From assembly GCA_020439745.1 (NCBI GenBank), contig JAGQSC010000055.1, forward strand, positions 1 through 34,358: a DNA stretch of 34,358 bases, written 5' to 3'. The notes below the pieces were generated by a model. That model was given only the letters and a program-made list of their open reading frames with translations. It did no database searches and had not been told where the DNA came from. Origin of the DNA: Acidobacteriota bacterium (GTDB lineage Bacteria > Acidobacteriota > Holophagae > Acanthopleuribacterales > Acanthopleuribacteraceae). This document shows positions 1 through 8,651 of this stretch, piece after piece; the stretch's first letter is position 1, and every line of letters begins with the position of its first letter. The position numbers and the translations under genes were made by a program.

Positions 1-6
1 AGAAAC

Positions 7-62
7 TGACACCTGACTTCTGACCACTGACCACTGACCTCTGAGCTCTGAGCTCTGACCAC
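7..62. repeat. Degenerate 7-bp tandem repeat, eight units
   Basis: Eight consecutive heptamers in strict 7-bp register, all starting TGA and ending C: TGACACC, TGACTTC, TGACCAC, TGACCAC, TGACCTC, TGAGCTC, TGAGCTC, TGACCAC. The array starts at the window edge and may extend to the left. It lies just downstream of the stop codon of the universal stress gene, in non-coding DNA. Heptameric short tandem repeats of this kind are known between genes in some bacteria (for example STRR elements of cyanobacteria). No function is implied here. The rest of the stretch to position 142 shows only short palindromes such as GGGATCCC at 121-128. Confidence 0.85.
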
Positions 63-142
63 TGTAATGGTCACCCATGCACCAAAACGCGCCTATTCAG
101 GCCCAGTCAAGATTAAGGCTGGGATCCCAATCTGAGCCCAAT

Positions 143-1054
143 TCAATGTTCTGTGCCCGTCCATGGGATCTTGGATTTGATGCTGAGGACTGGAACGGTA
201 GCGGTACGGATCACGCGCTCGGCGGTGCTGCCCAACAGCAATCTGTTGAATCCGCTCCAGCCATGAGTGCCCAAAGCGATGGCGTCGATGTCCAAATCCT
301 CGACGACTTCCTGGATTCGGCGATAGGCCCGACCCACGGTGATCATGCAGTGTATGTCGATGGGGTTTTGGCAGTGCCGATTACAAAACTGCTTAAGCAA
401 GGTAAGTCGTTTTTCTTGAAGATCGGGAATGAGCTCCGAGATAGGAGCCATCCTTGCCGCGTCTTGTCCGATAAACTGATGGTCTTCGATGACATGTAAG
501 GTTGTGATTTTGGCTTGATTGCGTTCGGCCAGCCAGTCCGCAGCCCGCAACGAGGCTGCCGAACCAGGTGAAAGGTCTACAGGGCATAGAATATGTCGGA
601 TGGCATGCAGGTGAACGGGTTTTTTCCCCGAACGAATGGTCATCACAGGGCATGGTGCCAGGCGTACAACTTCTTCAGCGACACTCCCCATCAGAAAATG
701 CTGGAGCCCGCGACGACCGTGTGTGCCCATAACGATCATGGCTGCGTTGATCTCTTCGGCATACTGACGGATGACTAGGGGGACTGATTCTCCTTCTGAC
801 ACCTGCTGCACGATATTCATCGTGCGATCCATGTGCGGATCTAGTTGCTCAGCAAGTCGTTGTTGCATGACCACATCCATAGAGGAGCCCACTTCCAGTG
901 GCGAGAGCCATCTGGGCGGAACGTCACCTGGCGCATGAGCCACCAGCACATGAAGGGGCGCATTCAGGGATTCAGCGTGGAAAAGTGCGTGTGTTAGTGC
1001 AGATTGTGCACATTCGGAAAAGTCCGTAGGGAACAGAATGGGTTGGTCGGACAT
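143..1054 (-). CDS. Tandem-domain universal stress protein (UspA family)
   Basis: Cytoplasmic stress protein of 303 residues made of two UspA domains in one chain (about 1-142 and 152-295). Each half ends in the family ATP-binding signature G-x2-G-x9-G-S: GTHG...GS at residues 110-124 and GTHG...GS at 262-276. Both halves therefore look able to bind ATP, unlike many tandem Usp proteins where one site has decayed. The start is supported by an AAAGGAGG Shine-Dalgarno about 5 bases upstream. The gene diverges from the propeller diguanylate cyclase, and a sigma70-like promoter lies in the gap. Usp proteins are generally induced on growth arrest or stress; the particular role here is not evident from sequence. 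The family assignment is firm. Confidence 0.96.
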   Translation of the reverse strand: MSDQPILFPTDFSECAQSALTHALFHAESLNAPLHVLVAHAPGDVPPRWLSPLEVGSSMDVVMQQRLAEQLDPHMDRTMNIVQQVSEGESVPLVIRQYAEEINAAMIVMGTHGRRGLQHFLMGSVAEEVVRLAPCPVMTIRSGKKPVHLHAIRHILCPVDLSPGSAASLRAADWLAERNQAKITTLHVIEDHQFIGQDAARMAPISELIPDLQEKRLTLLKQFCNRHCQNPIDIHCMITVGRAYRRIQEVVEDLDIDAIALGTHGWSGFNRLLLGSTAERVIRTATVPVLSIKSKIPWTGTEH

Positions 1055-1087
1055 AGCGCCTCCTTTCCATGCCTTAGCGTCAAGTCC

Positions 1088-1116
1088 AGTATCGCAAAGT
1101 GCGAGTAGAGAATCAA
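1088..1116 (-). promoter_or_regulatory. Candidate sigma70 promoter for the universal stress gene
   Basis: Read on the minus strand: TTGATT (1116-1111), a 17-bp spacer, then GATACT (1093-1088). The leader to the start codon would be about 28 bases and contains the GGAGG site. Spacing is ideal and each hexamer matches consensus at four or five positions. Confidence 0.5.
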
Positions 1117-1140
1117 TTAATCACATAAGGTTTCTCGGCG

Positions 1141-1166
1141 CGAGCGCTCGTCAGCAATGGTACAAT
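1141..1166 (+). promoter_or_regulatory. Extended -10 promoter with upstream palindrome, for the diguanylate cyclase gene
   Basis: TGG-TACAAT at 1158-1166 is a good extended -10 element (TGn plus five of six consensus bases). It would start transcription about 26 bases before the chosen start at 1199. No clear -35 hexamer is present. Instead a perfect 10-bp palindrome, CGAGCGCTCG, sits at 1141-1150, where a regulator could bind. The role is inferred from position only. Confidence 0.4.
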
Positions 1167-1198
1167 CCTCCATCATTACCCTTTCTGCGAGTAAATTC

Positions 1199-4111
1199 AT
1201 GCGAACCAATGTCTTATTAGCGTTGGTGGTAGCACCATTCAGCTGGGCGCAACGCTTGCCGTTTCGCACCATTTCCATAGAACAGGGGCTGGCTCAGTCT
1301 GTGGTTTATGCGGTGGTCCAGGATCGCGACGGGTTTATGTGGTTTGGTACGCAAACGGGGTTGAGTCGATTTGATGGACTTCAGTTTGTCACGCTCACCA
1401 AAGAGCAAGGACTCAAGAGCGACCTTATTCGAGCTATTGTGCCTTGTCGTGAGGGCGGAATCTGGATTGGGACTGAAGATGGCGTGGGGAAGGTTGAGGG
1501 CCTCAAAGTCACCTGGTTGAATGCTCTGGAAGGCTCGTCTGTGCGCTGCCTTGCTGAAACCAAACAAGGCGATTTGTGGGTAGGCACTTATGGCGATGGG
1601 GCTTATCGGTTTTTCGACCAATCCGTGGAAGCCTGGACCAGTGATAAAGGTCTCCCATCCAACAGGATACGGTCCATTCTCGCCCAACGAGATGGTTCGG
1701 TTCTTGTGGGCACATACGGTGCGGGACTTGCCAGAATCAGGTCTGGAGAGATTGATTCCTGGGGTCTGGAACAAGGGCTTGGCGATCTTTTTGTTCGGGC
1801 ACTATTTGAGGATGAGTCCGGCTTGGTATGGGTCGGTACCAATCAAGGTGTCTACCATTTTGATGGCGTGAATATTTCTAGCCGCCAGGAGTATCGTGAG
1901 CTCAAGGACACGACCATCACGTCAATGATCCGAGACAGACAGTCCCGCATGTGGTTCGCCACGCGCGAGCGCGGTGTGTATGTTGAAGTATCGAAAGGCT
2001 TGCGTTTCTATGACACAAACGTGGGACTGGCCAACAACTCAGTTTATGCCATTGCCGAGGACCATGAAGGCAATCTGTGGTTCGGCACCTACGGCGGTGG
2101 CGTATCTCGGCTGAGTCATGAGGATTTCGTTATCATCGACCGAGACCACGGACTGCAAAACCCCAGTGTCTATGGTTTTGTCGAGGATCTGAATGGACAT
2201 ATGTGGTTTGCCACAAATGGAGGCGGCTTGTCTTGCTATGACGGCAACTCAGTCCGCACCTTAACACGAGAAGACGGCTTGGTTGACAATACCGTGTTAA
2301 CGATAGAAATGGACGCCAACGGTGATTTGTGGCTTGGCACCCTGAACGGAATTTCGATCTATTCCGATCGCAAATTTGAGACCTTAAGCTTGGACAGTCA
2401 TTTCGATTCACCGATCGTGTATGACATTTCCCAATCACCAGATGGCTCCATGTGGTTTGGCACTTATGATGGGGCCATCGTTTTGAATGCGGGGAAGTAC
2501 CGCGAGATTCCTGGCTTGGAGAGCCTGCGCATCAATGTCATCGAATTTGATGCAATGGGACGGGCATGGTTGGGAAGTCGCGACGGCCTCTTTATGTTGG
2601 ACGGTGACGTGCTGACGCGCTTCGACCAGGAACATGAATTACCCGATGCCTTTATTAACGATCTATATATGGACCCGAACGGAGGCGTTTGGGTCGCTAC
2701 ACCCGATGGTTGCGTACGCTTTCGCGATCATCAGGTGATTGATCGGGTGCAAGGTCTTCCAAGCTCATTTTGTACCGTTGTTACGGGTGATCCGAAAGCT
2801 GGAATATGGGTGGGCACAAATCGAGGCGTCGCAAGGGTAGACGAGGGTGTGGCACGGCTGTACACATCAAGTGATGGACTCCCCTCTAATGAAGTGAATC
2901 GCGGAGCTGGTTTTGTCGATCGAGCAGGGCTGGTGTGGATGGGGACCATTCGTGGCGTCGCATGCTTTGTCAACAGCCAGCCAAAACCAGCACTACCTGC
3001 ACCTCGCGTTCACATCGCGAGCGTGGAAAACCTGCAAAGAAAACTCGAGCTCGATCAATCACCCACACTGGCCTTCAACGAAAACTACCTTGTTTTCAAG
3101 TTTCTCGGCATTTCTCTTTCGCGCAGTGAGTCATTGCGATATCGCACCAAGCTGGAAGGACTGCATGACATTTGGCGCGAATTGGATGCTCGAGAAATTC
3201 AATACACCTCAATCCCCCCGGGGAGCTATCGCTTTTTGGTACAGGCCAGTAATGGTGATGGCATTTGGAGCGAACCGAAGAGCTATGCCTTTACAGTCGT
3301 ACCACCCATCTGGCGACAACCTTGGTTTATTGGCCTCGTCGTATCGCTTGCGGTGCTCATGGCGGCGGCATGGGTCACGCGTCTCAAGAGATACAATGCG
3401 GTCCTAGAACAAAAAGTGATGCAGCGAACTGCCGAAGTTCAGAAAATGTATGATGAGATTCAGCATCTCGCCGTCACGGATGACCTAACCGGACTACGCA
3501 ATCGCCGTTATTTAGATTTGATGATGCCCATGGAGCTCAAACGTCTCAATCGCAAGCGTGTCGAAGTGGGATTTCACGAACGCGAGCCTGAAAATCATGA
3601 AGAATGGGCGGGCGTGTTGTTGATTGACTTGGACTATTTCAAACAAGTCAATGACACTTTTGGGCACACGGCTGGCGATATGGTGCTGGTCGAAGTCGGC
3701 AACCTCCTCAGAGAGACGCTACGTGAAACAGATATCATCGCGCGACTTGGGGGTGAGGAGTTCATCGTCTACTTGGGCGACGTGGGTTACGACAAGATCT
3801 CGATGATCGCAGAGAAACTGCTGGCCGTCATTCGCACGCACGACTTCAAGGTAGAGATGCACAAGCCCATACGTGTTACCTGTTCCATCGGTTACACCAT
3901 GCTGCCGCATCACGAAGACTCTCGGCACCTGGATTGGCAAAGTCTGGTTCAGGTGGCTGATGCCGCTCTGTATCGCGCAAAAAAGACAGGCCGCGACAAG
4001 GCTGTTGGCTTGAATCCCATGCGAGATGTGCCTTTCCAGGAAGCTGTAACCATGCTTCATCGACACCCACTTGAAGCCTTGGATCAAGGCCTTTTTCAGT
4101 ACACTGTGTAA
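1199..4111 (+). CDS. Two-propeller sensor diguanylate cyclase (Reg_prop / Y_Y_Y / GGDEF)
   Basis: Membrane-bound sensor predicted to make cyclic di-GMP. I chose the ATG at 1199 because it begins a clean signal peptide (MRTNVLLALVVAPFSWA); an upstream in-frame ATG at 1157 lacks one. The periplasmic part holds 14 W-x-G-T/S-like blade motifs (such as WFGTQTGL, WVGTYGDG, WMGTIRGV), enough for two seven-bladed propellers. A Y_Y_Y domain (about 647-700), one transmembrane helix (about 710-728), a short coiled coil and a GGDEF domain (from about 758) follow. The active site reads GGEEF (851-855). An RETD I-site (842-845) lies exactly five residues before it, so product inhibition is expected. The periplasmic layout is that of hybrid two-component sugar sensors, but the output is a cyclase instead of a kinase. 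The ligand is unknown. Confidence 0.93.
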   Translation: MRTNVLLALVVAPFSWAQRLPFRTISIEQGLAQSVVYAVVQDRDGFMWFGTQTGLSRFDGLQFVTLTKEQGLKSDLIRAIVPCREGGIWIGTEDGVGKVEGLKVTWLNALEGSSVRCLAETKQGDLWVGTYGDGAYRFFDQSVEAWTSDKGLPSNRIRSILAQRDGSVLVGTYGAGLARIRSGEIDSWGLEQGLGDLFVRALFEDESGLVWVGTNQGVYHFDGVNISSRQEYRELKDTTITSMIRDRQSRMWFATRERGVYVEVSKGLRFYDTNVGLANNSVYAIAEDHEGNLWFGTYGGGVSRLSHEDFVIIDRDHGLQNPSVYGFVEDLNGHMWFATNGGGLSCYDGNSVRTLTREDGLVDNTVLTIEMDANGDLWLGTLNGISIYSDRKFETLSLDSHFDSPIVYDISQSPDGSMWFGTYDGAIVLNAGKYREIPGLESLRINVIEFDAMGRAWLGSRDGLFMLDGDVLTRFDQEHELPDAFINDLYMDPNGGVWVATPDGCVRFRDHQVIDRVQGLPSSFCTVVTGDPKAGIWVGTNRGVARVDEGVARLYTSSDGLPSNEVNRGAGFVDRAGLVWMGTIRGVACFVNSQPKPALPAPRVHIASVENLQRKLELDQSPTLAFNENYLVFKFLGISLSRSESLRYRTKLEGLHDIWRELDAREIQYTSIPPGSYRFLVQASNGDGIWSEPKSYAFTVVPPIWRQPWFIGLVVSLAVLMAAAWVTRLKRYNAVLEQKVMQRTAEVQKMYDEIQHLAVTDDLTGLRNRRYLDLMMPMELKRLNRKRVEVGFHEREPENHEEWAGVLLIDLDYFKQVNDTFGHTAGDMVLVEVGNLLRETLRETDIIARLGGEEFIVYLGDVGYDKISMIAEKLLAVIRTHDFKVEMHKPIRVTCSIGYTMLPHHEDSRHLDWQSLVQVADAALYRAKKTGRDKAVGLNPMRDVPFQEAVTMLHRHPLEALDQGLFQYTV

Positions 4112-4250
4112 ATACACGACCTTTACATAAGATTTTTTTACGGCCAGGCTTGTTTTGCAATCGCGTCCTAAATAGCTCCAAAAACGCAGCTTATCCTTTG
4201 TGCCGTTTAATGAATGGCGATTCAATTGTAAATGTTAGTTAAAAAAGTGT

Positions 4251-4280
4251 TTGACATTACGTTTTTGTGAGTCCTATACT
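4251..4280 (+). promoter_or_regulatory. Near-consensus sigma70 promoter for the subtilase gene
   Basis: TTGACA (4251-4256), 18-bp spacer, TATACT (4275-4280). The -35 is perfect and the -10 matches five of six bases. Transcription would begin near 4287, giving a leader of about 70 bases with GGAGG at 4347-4351. The 247-bp gap from 4112 is A+T-rich and contains no gene; a short GTGTA/TACAC inverted repeat (4106-4117) and a T run near 4133 follow the cyclase gene but make only a weak terminator. Confidence 0.8.
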
Positions 4281-4358
4281 CACGGCGTTCCACAAACACA
4301 ATCTAAAGTTTTGTGCGCTCCCAGTGGTTGACGGTGTGCGCGTTTCGGAGGCGAACTG

Positions 4359-7046
4359 ATGAAGTCCCTTGTCTTGTCCCTAATCTTGTCTGGATTTACC
4401 TGGCTCATGGCGGGTAATGTCACGTCTGTTGATGTAAATGCAGCCGTGGATGGTAACCGCGCCGAACACATACGCAAGATCGATCCGCGCATCAAACAAG
4501 CATTTGATGATCAGGATTACAACACCAAGAATGCACGTGTCCGCGTCATCATGCATATTGCCAATAATGGCGAACAAATTACTTTTGAAAGTTATCGCGG
4601 ATTGGATGCGGTGGCTGTCGTGGCTGAAGCTGTGGCATCGGCACAAGACGCGTTCATCAGCGGAGTGTCTGAACGATTCAGAGAATACGTCGGACCTGGG
4701 CGCCAAATTGAATTCGTCGACCTGCTGAGTCTGCAGTATGCCGTAGTCGCAACTGTCGAAGATCCCGAATTTCTGGACAAACTTGCTCAATATGACGGAT
4801 TGGGCTTTGTTGAATACGACAACTTGAATACGCTATTCACGGATGAGGGACGTGCACTGACCGGTTCGGATTTGGCCGCCCAGAGTGGTTACACCGGAAG
4901 CGGGGTCGGGGTCGCCGTGATTGATTCACATTTCGATCTGTTGCACCCGGAACTAGGCGGCACAACAAGTCTACCGAACAGCGTGGTTAAGGCAGGTTCC
5001 AACTTCTCGGATCCGGGTACTTCGATTCATTCACAGAACTTTAACGACTGCTATCACGGAACAGGTACAGCTTCCATCGTCCATCGTTATGCCCCCAACT
5101 CATCGATCTACGCCTTGACCGTGTTCCCCAATGCTTATGACTCGGTCATCGCCAATGCCATCAACTGGTGTATTACCAACAAGAACGGAACGGGTGGCGG
5201 ATCACCGATCAAAGTGATAAGCATGTCCCTCGGCGGCAGCCGCTACTACTCCGAATGTAACAGCGGCGCCATGCATACTGCAGCTACCAATGCACTTTCA
5301 AACGGCATTATCGTTTTTGCAGCCTCAGGTAACGATGGTTGGACCAACTCAATGGGCTCTCCTGCATGTTCTAATGCTGTGATTTCCGTGGGTTCGGTAT
5401 GGGACGAAGATGGCGCGGCCTACTCACCGTTCCCTCCGGCTAACTGCAATGACTTCAATCGCCTCGTAAACGAAAGAACCTGCTATTCCGATACGGCGTC
5501 ATTTCTAGATATATACGCACCTTCGGAAGAAGTGATGTGCGCTCGTTGCGGTGGTGGTACATGGGCCTTGGGAGGAACGTCGTCCGCCTGTCCTGCCGCT
5601 GCTGGCATGACGGCTCAGTTCCTACAAGCGCAACCGAGTTATGCAGGTAACAAAAGTGGACTCTTGTCCGTGTATCAGGGAACCGGAGTTACTGTGGTTG
5701 GTGACACCAGTAAGCGTCGCATTGACCTTGCCGCTGCGCTAAATCTGGGTTCTACACCTGCTCCTACGGCAAGCCTGACAGCGAGCCCTACCACGATCAC
5801 CGAGGGCCAAAGCGCCACATTGAGCTGGACCACCAGCAATGCAACGTCCGCATCCATCAACAACGGTGTCGGTGCAGCCACACCCGTTGCCTCCGGCTCA
5901 CGTACCGTGTCTCCGACCGTTACGACCACCTACACGCTCACGGCGACTGGCGATGGCGGCACATCCACAGCCTCAGCGACCATCGTTGTGAATTCTGCGG
6001 GTGGCGGCACCAGTACTCTGGATAACGGTGTCAGCAAGAATTACAGCTTGACGACTGGGAATACGGCTACTTACACCATGGCGATCCCCGCCAATGCCAG
6101 CAACCTGACGGTGACTATCACAGGATCAGGCGATGCGGACCTCTATGTGAAACGCTCTCCAGTCAACTGGCCAGCCGACCAAGGTCAACACAATGAGGCA
6201 GAATTCAAGGCTCCTTACGCCTCCGGATCAGCTGAATCGGTGACCTTCGCAAGTCCCGCCCAGGATACCTGGAACGTGTTGATCCACGGCTACAGTGGCA
6301 ATCCTTCTGGAACGATTGTTGCCTCGTGGACTGTGAGTGGCGGTGGGGGCGGCACACCAGAATTGGCAAATGGCGTGTCCCAGAACTACAGTACTTCGAC
6401 TGGCTCCTACACTGAGTACGTCATCAACGTGCCTGCCAATGCATCCGATCTCACGGTGACGATGACTGGTTCTGGCGACGCCGATTTGTACGTCAAGCGC
6501 GCTGCCATCAACTGGCCTGGAGATCAGGGTCGCCACGACGAAGCGGAATTCAAATCGCCATATCTCTCGGGCTCAGCTGAAGAAGTTGTGTTTCCCAGCC
6601 CTGCCCAGGATACTTGGCACGTGTTGATTTACGGTTATAGTGGCAATCCTTCGGGAACGATCGTAGCCAACTGGACGACCGGCGGTGGGGGCGGCGGCAC
6701 ACCCGAATGGCATTACGAGGCACTTGTGGAACAAACGCCACATAACTATGCCAACAACAAAACCTATGAATTCACGTACAGCAACCCCAGTGCGACTCAA
6801 GTGGGCATCCATTTTGAGAAACTTTATACGGAGGCCAACTATGACTTCCTGTATGTGTATGACCAAAATGGCACACAGCTCTACAAAGTGTCGGGCAATC
6901 TCATTTCCAGTGGTGCCGGCAACGCATTTGGCCGAACCGATGGTTGGGTTGTGATTAATGGAAACAGCATCCGAATACGGTTGGTCACGGATTACAGCGT
7001 GACCAAGTACGGATACAAAACTGATTGGGCGGGTGCTTTCTACTAA
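4359..7046 (+). CDS. Secreted subtilisin-like serine protease with Ig-like, two PPC and CUB-like domains
   Basis: Exported endopeptidase of the S8 family, 895 residues. A signal peptide (about 1-18) is followed by an N-terminal region (about 50-155) that fits an inhibitor-type propeptide. In the catalytic domain the triad is D189 (in VIDSHFD), H233 (in YHGTGTAS) and S408 (in GGTSSACPAAAG), with oxyanion N325 (in AASGNDG). Behind it come an Ig-like Thr/Ser-rich domain (about 466-545), two pre-peptidase C-terminal domains (about 552-660 and 667-775) joined by Gly-rich linkers, and a C-terminal CUB-like beta domain (about 784-895). The PPC copies are clear duplicates with a 345-bp (115-residue) period. 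PPC domains are commonly removed after secretion. GGAGG precedes the ATG. The gene is monocistronic, with its own strong promoter and terminator. Confidence 0.95.
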   Translation: MKSLVLSLILSGFTWLMAGNVTSVDVNAAVDGNRAEHIRKIDPRIKQAFDDQDYNTKNARVRVIMHIANNGEQITFESYRGLDAVAVVAEAVASAQDAFISGVSERFREYVGPGRQIEFVDLLSLQYAVVATVEDPEFLDKLAQYDGLGFVEYDNLNTLFTDEGRALTGSDLAAQSGYTGSGVGVAVIDSHFDLLHPELGGTTSLPNSVVKAGSNFSDPGTSIHSQNFNDCYHGTGTASIVHRYAPNSSIYALTVFPNAYDSVIANAINWCITNKNGTGGGSPIKVISMSLGGSRYYSECNSGAMHTAATNALSNGIIVFAASGNDGWTNSMGSPACSNAVISVGSVWDEDGAAYSPFPPANCNDFNRLVNERTCYSDTASFLDIYAPSEEVMCARCGGGTWALGGTSSACPAAAGMTAQFLQAQPSYAGNKSGLLSVYQGTGVTVVGDTSKRRIDLAAALNLGSTPAPTASLTASPTTITEGQSATLSWTTSNATSASINNGVGAATPVASGSRTVSPTVTTTYTLTATGDGGTSTASATIVVNSAGGGTSTLDNGVSKNYSLTTGNTATYTMAIPANASNLTVTITGSGDADLYVKRSPVNWPADQGQHNEAEFKAPYASGSAESVTFASPAQDTWNVLIHGYSGNPSGTIVASWTVSGGGGGTPELANGVSQNYSTSTGSYTEYVINVPANASDLTVTMTGSGDADLYVKRAAINWPGDQGRHDEAEFKSPYLSGSAEEVVFPSPAQDTWHVLIYGYSGNPSGTIVANWTTGGGGGGTPEWHYEALVEQTPHNYANNKTYEFTYSNPSATQVGIHFEKLYTEANYDFLYVYDQNGTQLYKVSGNLISSGAGNAFGRTDGWVVINGNSIRIRLVTDYSVTKYGYKTDWAGAFY

Positions 7047-7072
7047 CCACCTGACCCTTTCAATGTCCCCTC

Positions 7073-7109
7073 GAAGGCGCCCTCTCCCCGGGCGCCTTCT
7101 TTTTTTTTT
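7073..7109 (+). terminator. Rho-independent terminator of the subtilase gene
   Basis: A 10-bp perfect stem GAAGGCGCCC (7073-7082) / GGGCGCCTTC (7090-7099) with a 7-base loop, followed by ten T residues (7100-7109). The T run reaches into the TAA stop codon (7110-7108, minus strand) of the converging gene. Read from the other strand there is no T run after the hairpin, so it should work mainly for plus-strand transcripts. Confidence 0.93.
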
Positions 7110-7977
7110 AGAAACCGTAGGACTGCCCGCGGTTAAGCAAAGTGGCTTTGTCCATTTTCCCTTCACGGCAGGCAAGAAGATCACTTTTGTCGAAGACATA
7201 AATACGGTCTTGGGTTTCACCCTCATCGCTCAAAGAGCCGTTGTCAAATATGATGGTTAGATGTTCGTTGTCGGGTAGAGCGCGAAGAGCCGATCCGTAG
7301 TTGCACAGAATATCGACAATTTTGTGTTCAAAATCGGTCTGTTTGGATTGCCACTCCTGGCGCTGCTTTTCCCGGAGTTCATCGAGTTCTTCCGCATACT
7401 TCTTGGATATGTCTTTGAGTTCCGATTTGCTTTTTTGTATCTGATCGGAAATGGCTTGCCGTTCGTCGTCACTCATTTCACGACTGCGCTCCAGTTTCCT
7501 GCGAAGTTCGTCTGTCTTGCGCCTTTGCTCGTTGGACAGCTTGCGTTGTTCTTCACGTAACGCTCTCATTTTGTCTCGGATTTCCTTCGATGTGCCTTGA
7601 TCTCGTGAGATCTCGTCAAATTCAATGTAGACGTCTTGTAATTCCTCCATAGCATCCTCATAGGCTTCCCACGAGTCTTCCATGTCCTCAGGTGCGAAGG
7701 GCAAGGACACGGCGATTTCTGGAACCGCTATTTCGAAGTGAGGGAAATCGAAGTGCATGGGCGAGAATCCACCTGATTCGATGCGCAGGACGATGCCTTG
7801 TTCACGAAGGTAGGTGCCGTCCACGTCAATGTCATCGTGCCAGGAGCCGCGGTTGGATTCAAAAGCGGTTTCGAGCATATTGGCTATGATGCGGATCTCC
7901 TGGCGAAGATCGGAAAGGTTTGCTTGCTGAGCCTGAGTCGGTAAGGCGAGCAAGAGCATGAATGTGGCATGTTTCAT
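7108..7977 (-). CDS. Exported coiled-coil protein of unknown function, last gene of sigma-factor operon
   Basis: I do not recognise the family. The 289-residue product starts with a short signal peptide (MKHATFMLLLALPTQAQ) and should be periplasmic. Residues about 15-110 are mixed. Residues about 125-215 are strongly charged (E/K/R/Q) with heptad character and should form a long coiled coil. The C-terminal 70 residues look globular and contain two cysteines. The Shine-Dalgarno AGGAGA overlaps the TAG stop of the gene before it (7988-7986), so the two are probably translated together. Sitting behind a sigma factor and a membrane anti-sigma-like protein that has its own periplasmic coiled coil, it could be a partner or sensor for the anti-sigma protein. 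That role is inference from context. Confidence 0.8.
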   Translation of the reverse strand: MKHATFMLLLALPTQAQQANLSDLRQEIRIIANMLETAFESNRGSWHDDIDVDGTYLREQGIVLRIESGGFSPMHFDFPHFEIAVPEIAVSLPFAPEDMEDSWEAYEDAMEELQDVYIEFDEISRDQGTSKEIRDKMRALREEQRKLSNEQRRKTDELRRKLERSREMSDDERQAISDQIQKSKSELKDISKKYAEELDELREKQRQEWQSKQTDFEHKIVDILCNYGSALRALPDNEHLTIIFDNGSLSDEGETQDRIYVFDKSDLLACREGKMDKATLLNRGQSYGF

Positions 7978-7985
7978 AATGTCTC

Positions 7986-8651
7986 CTATTTCTTGACGTA
8001 TTGGGCCAGGCTGATAAGACCGTTTCGATTGGCCAGCGAGGCGTCATACAAATCTTGGTATCTACTGGAAATGACGTGCAGATCCAGGTCACGCTGTTTC
8101 CGCCAATTGGCCAGCAGCGTGTCAAATTCCTTGTTTCGCAGCGATTGTGATTGCTGGTCATATTCAGCAAGCAGTGCCTGCATGCGATCTTCTTGCTGTT
8201 CGGACATGTCTGTAAGAGCCTTGGTCAGATGCTGGCTAAATTCCTGATCTCGCTGATCCAAGACATCTTGAATTCCCTGTTCTACCTGCTTCAGCTGGCT
8301 ATCGGTGAGCTGATTGTGTCCGAACATGAGGTCAAAGCCATTTTCGGATTTCACGACCCGTACTTGAAACAAAACTGCGAGCATGAGACCGCATCCCAAA
8401 GCAAGGGGTGTCCAGCGAAACCAAGACATCCAACGAGAAGATGGTGGCAACTGGTAAGGTTGCCTGTGCCAATGGGGTACCTTTTCATCGCGCCATTGAT
8501 TGGCCAGCTGCTGCATTCGGTTCACGACATCCATTTCGGCCTGCCATTGAGGGTTGGTCGCGACAAGTTTTTCAAGCGAGCGTTGCTCTTCTTTGGTCAG
8601 GTTGCCTTCCGCATATCTAGCTAAAAGAGATTCAAATTCAACTTGCGACAT
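7986..8651 (-). CDS. Single-pass membrane protein, probable anti-sigma factor without zinc ligands
   Basis: 221 residues. The N-terminal about 50 residues (FESLLARYAEGNLTKEEQRSLE and following, ending NPQWQAEMD) match the helical pattern of anti-sigma domains, but the usual zinc-binding H-x3-C-x2-C residues are absent. One transmembrane helix (about 81-98) follows. The remaining 120 residues are periplasmic, rich in Q/E/D and predicted coiled coil. The start codon lies 14 bp inside the end of the sigma gene, typical for sigma/anti-sigma pairs kept at fixed ratio by translational coupling. The expected role is to hold the sigma factor at the membrane until an envelope signal arrives. The assignment rests on the gene pairing and topology more than on sequence identity. 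Confidence 0.8.
   Translation of the reverse strand: MSQVEFESLLARYAEGNLTKEEQRSLEKLVATNPQWQAEMDVVNRMQQLANQWRDEKVPHWHRQPYQLPPSSRWMSWFRWTPLALGCGLMLAVLFQVRVVKSENGFDLMFGHNQLTDSQLKQVEQGIQDVLDQRDQEFSQHLTKALTDMSEQQEDRMQALLAEYDQQSQSLRNKEFDTLLANWRKQRDLDLHVISSRYQDLYDASLANRNGLISLAQYVKK

Noticed and set aside
7-62. CRISPR array
   Set aside because: Units are 7 bp with no spacers. No cas genes are present.
77-499. Open frame on the plus strand opposite the universal stress gene
   Set aside because: It lies almost entirely antisense to a clear UspA gene and has no domain pattern or ribosome site.
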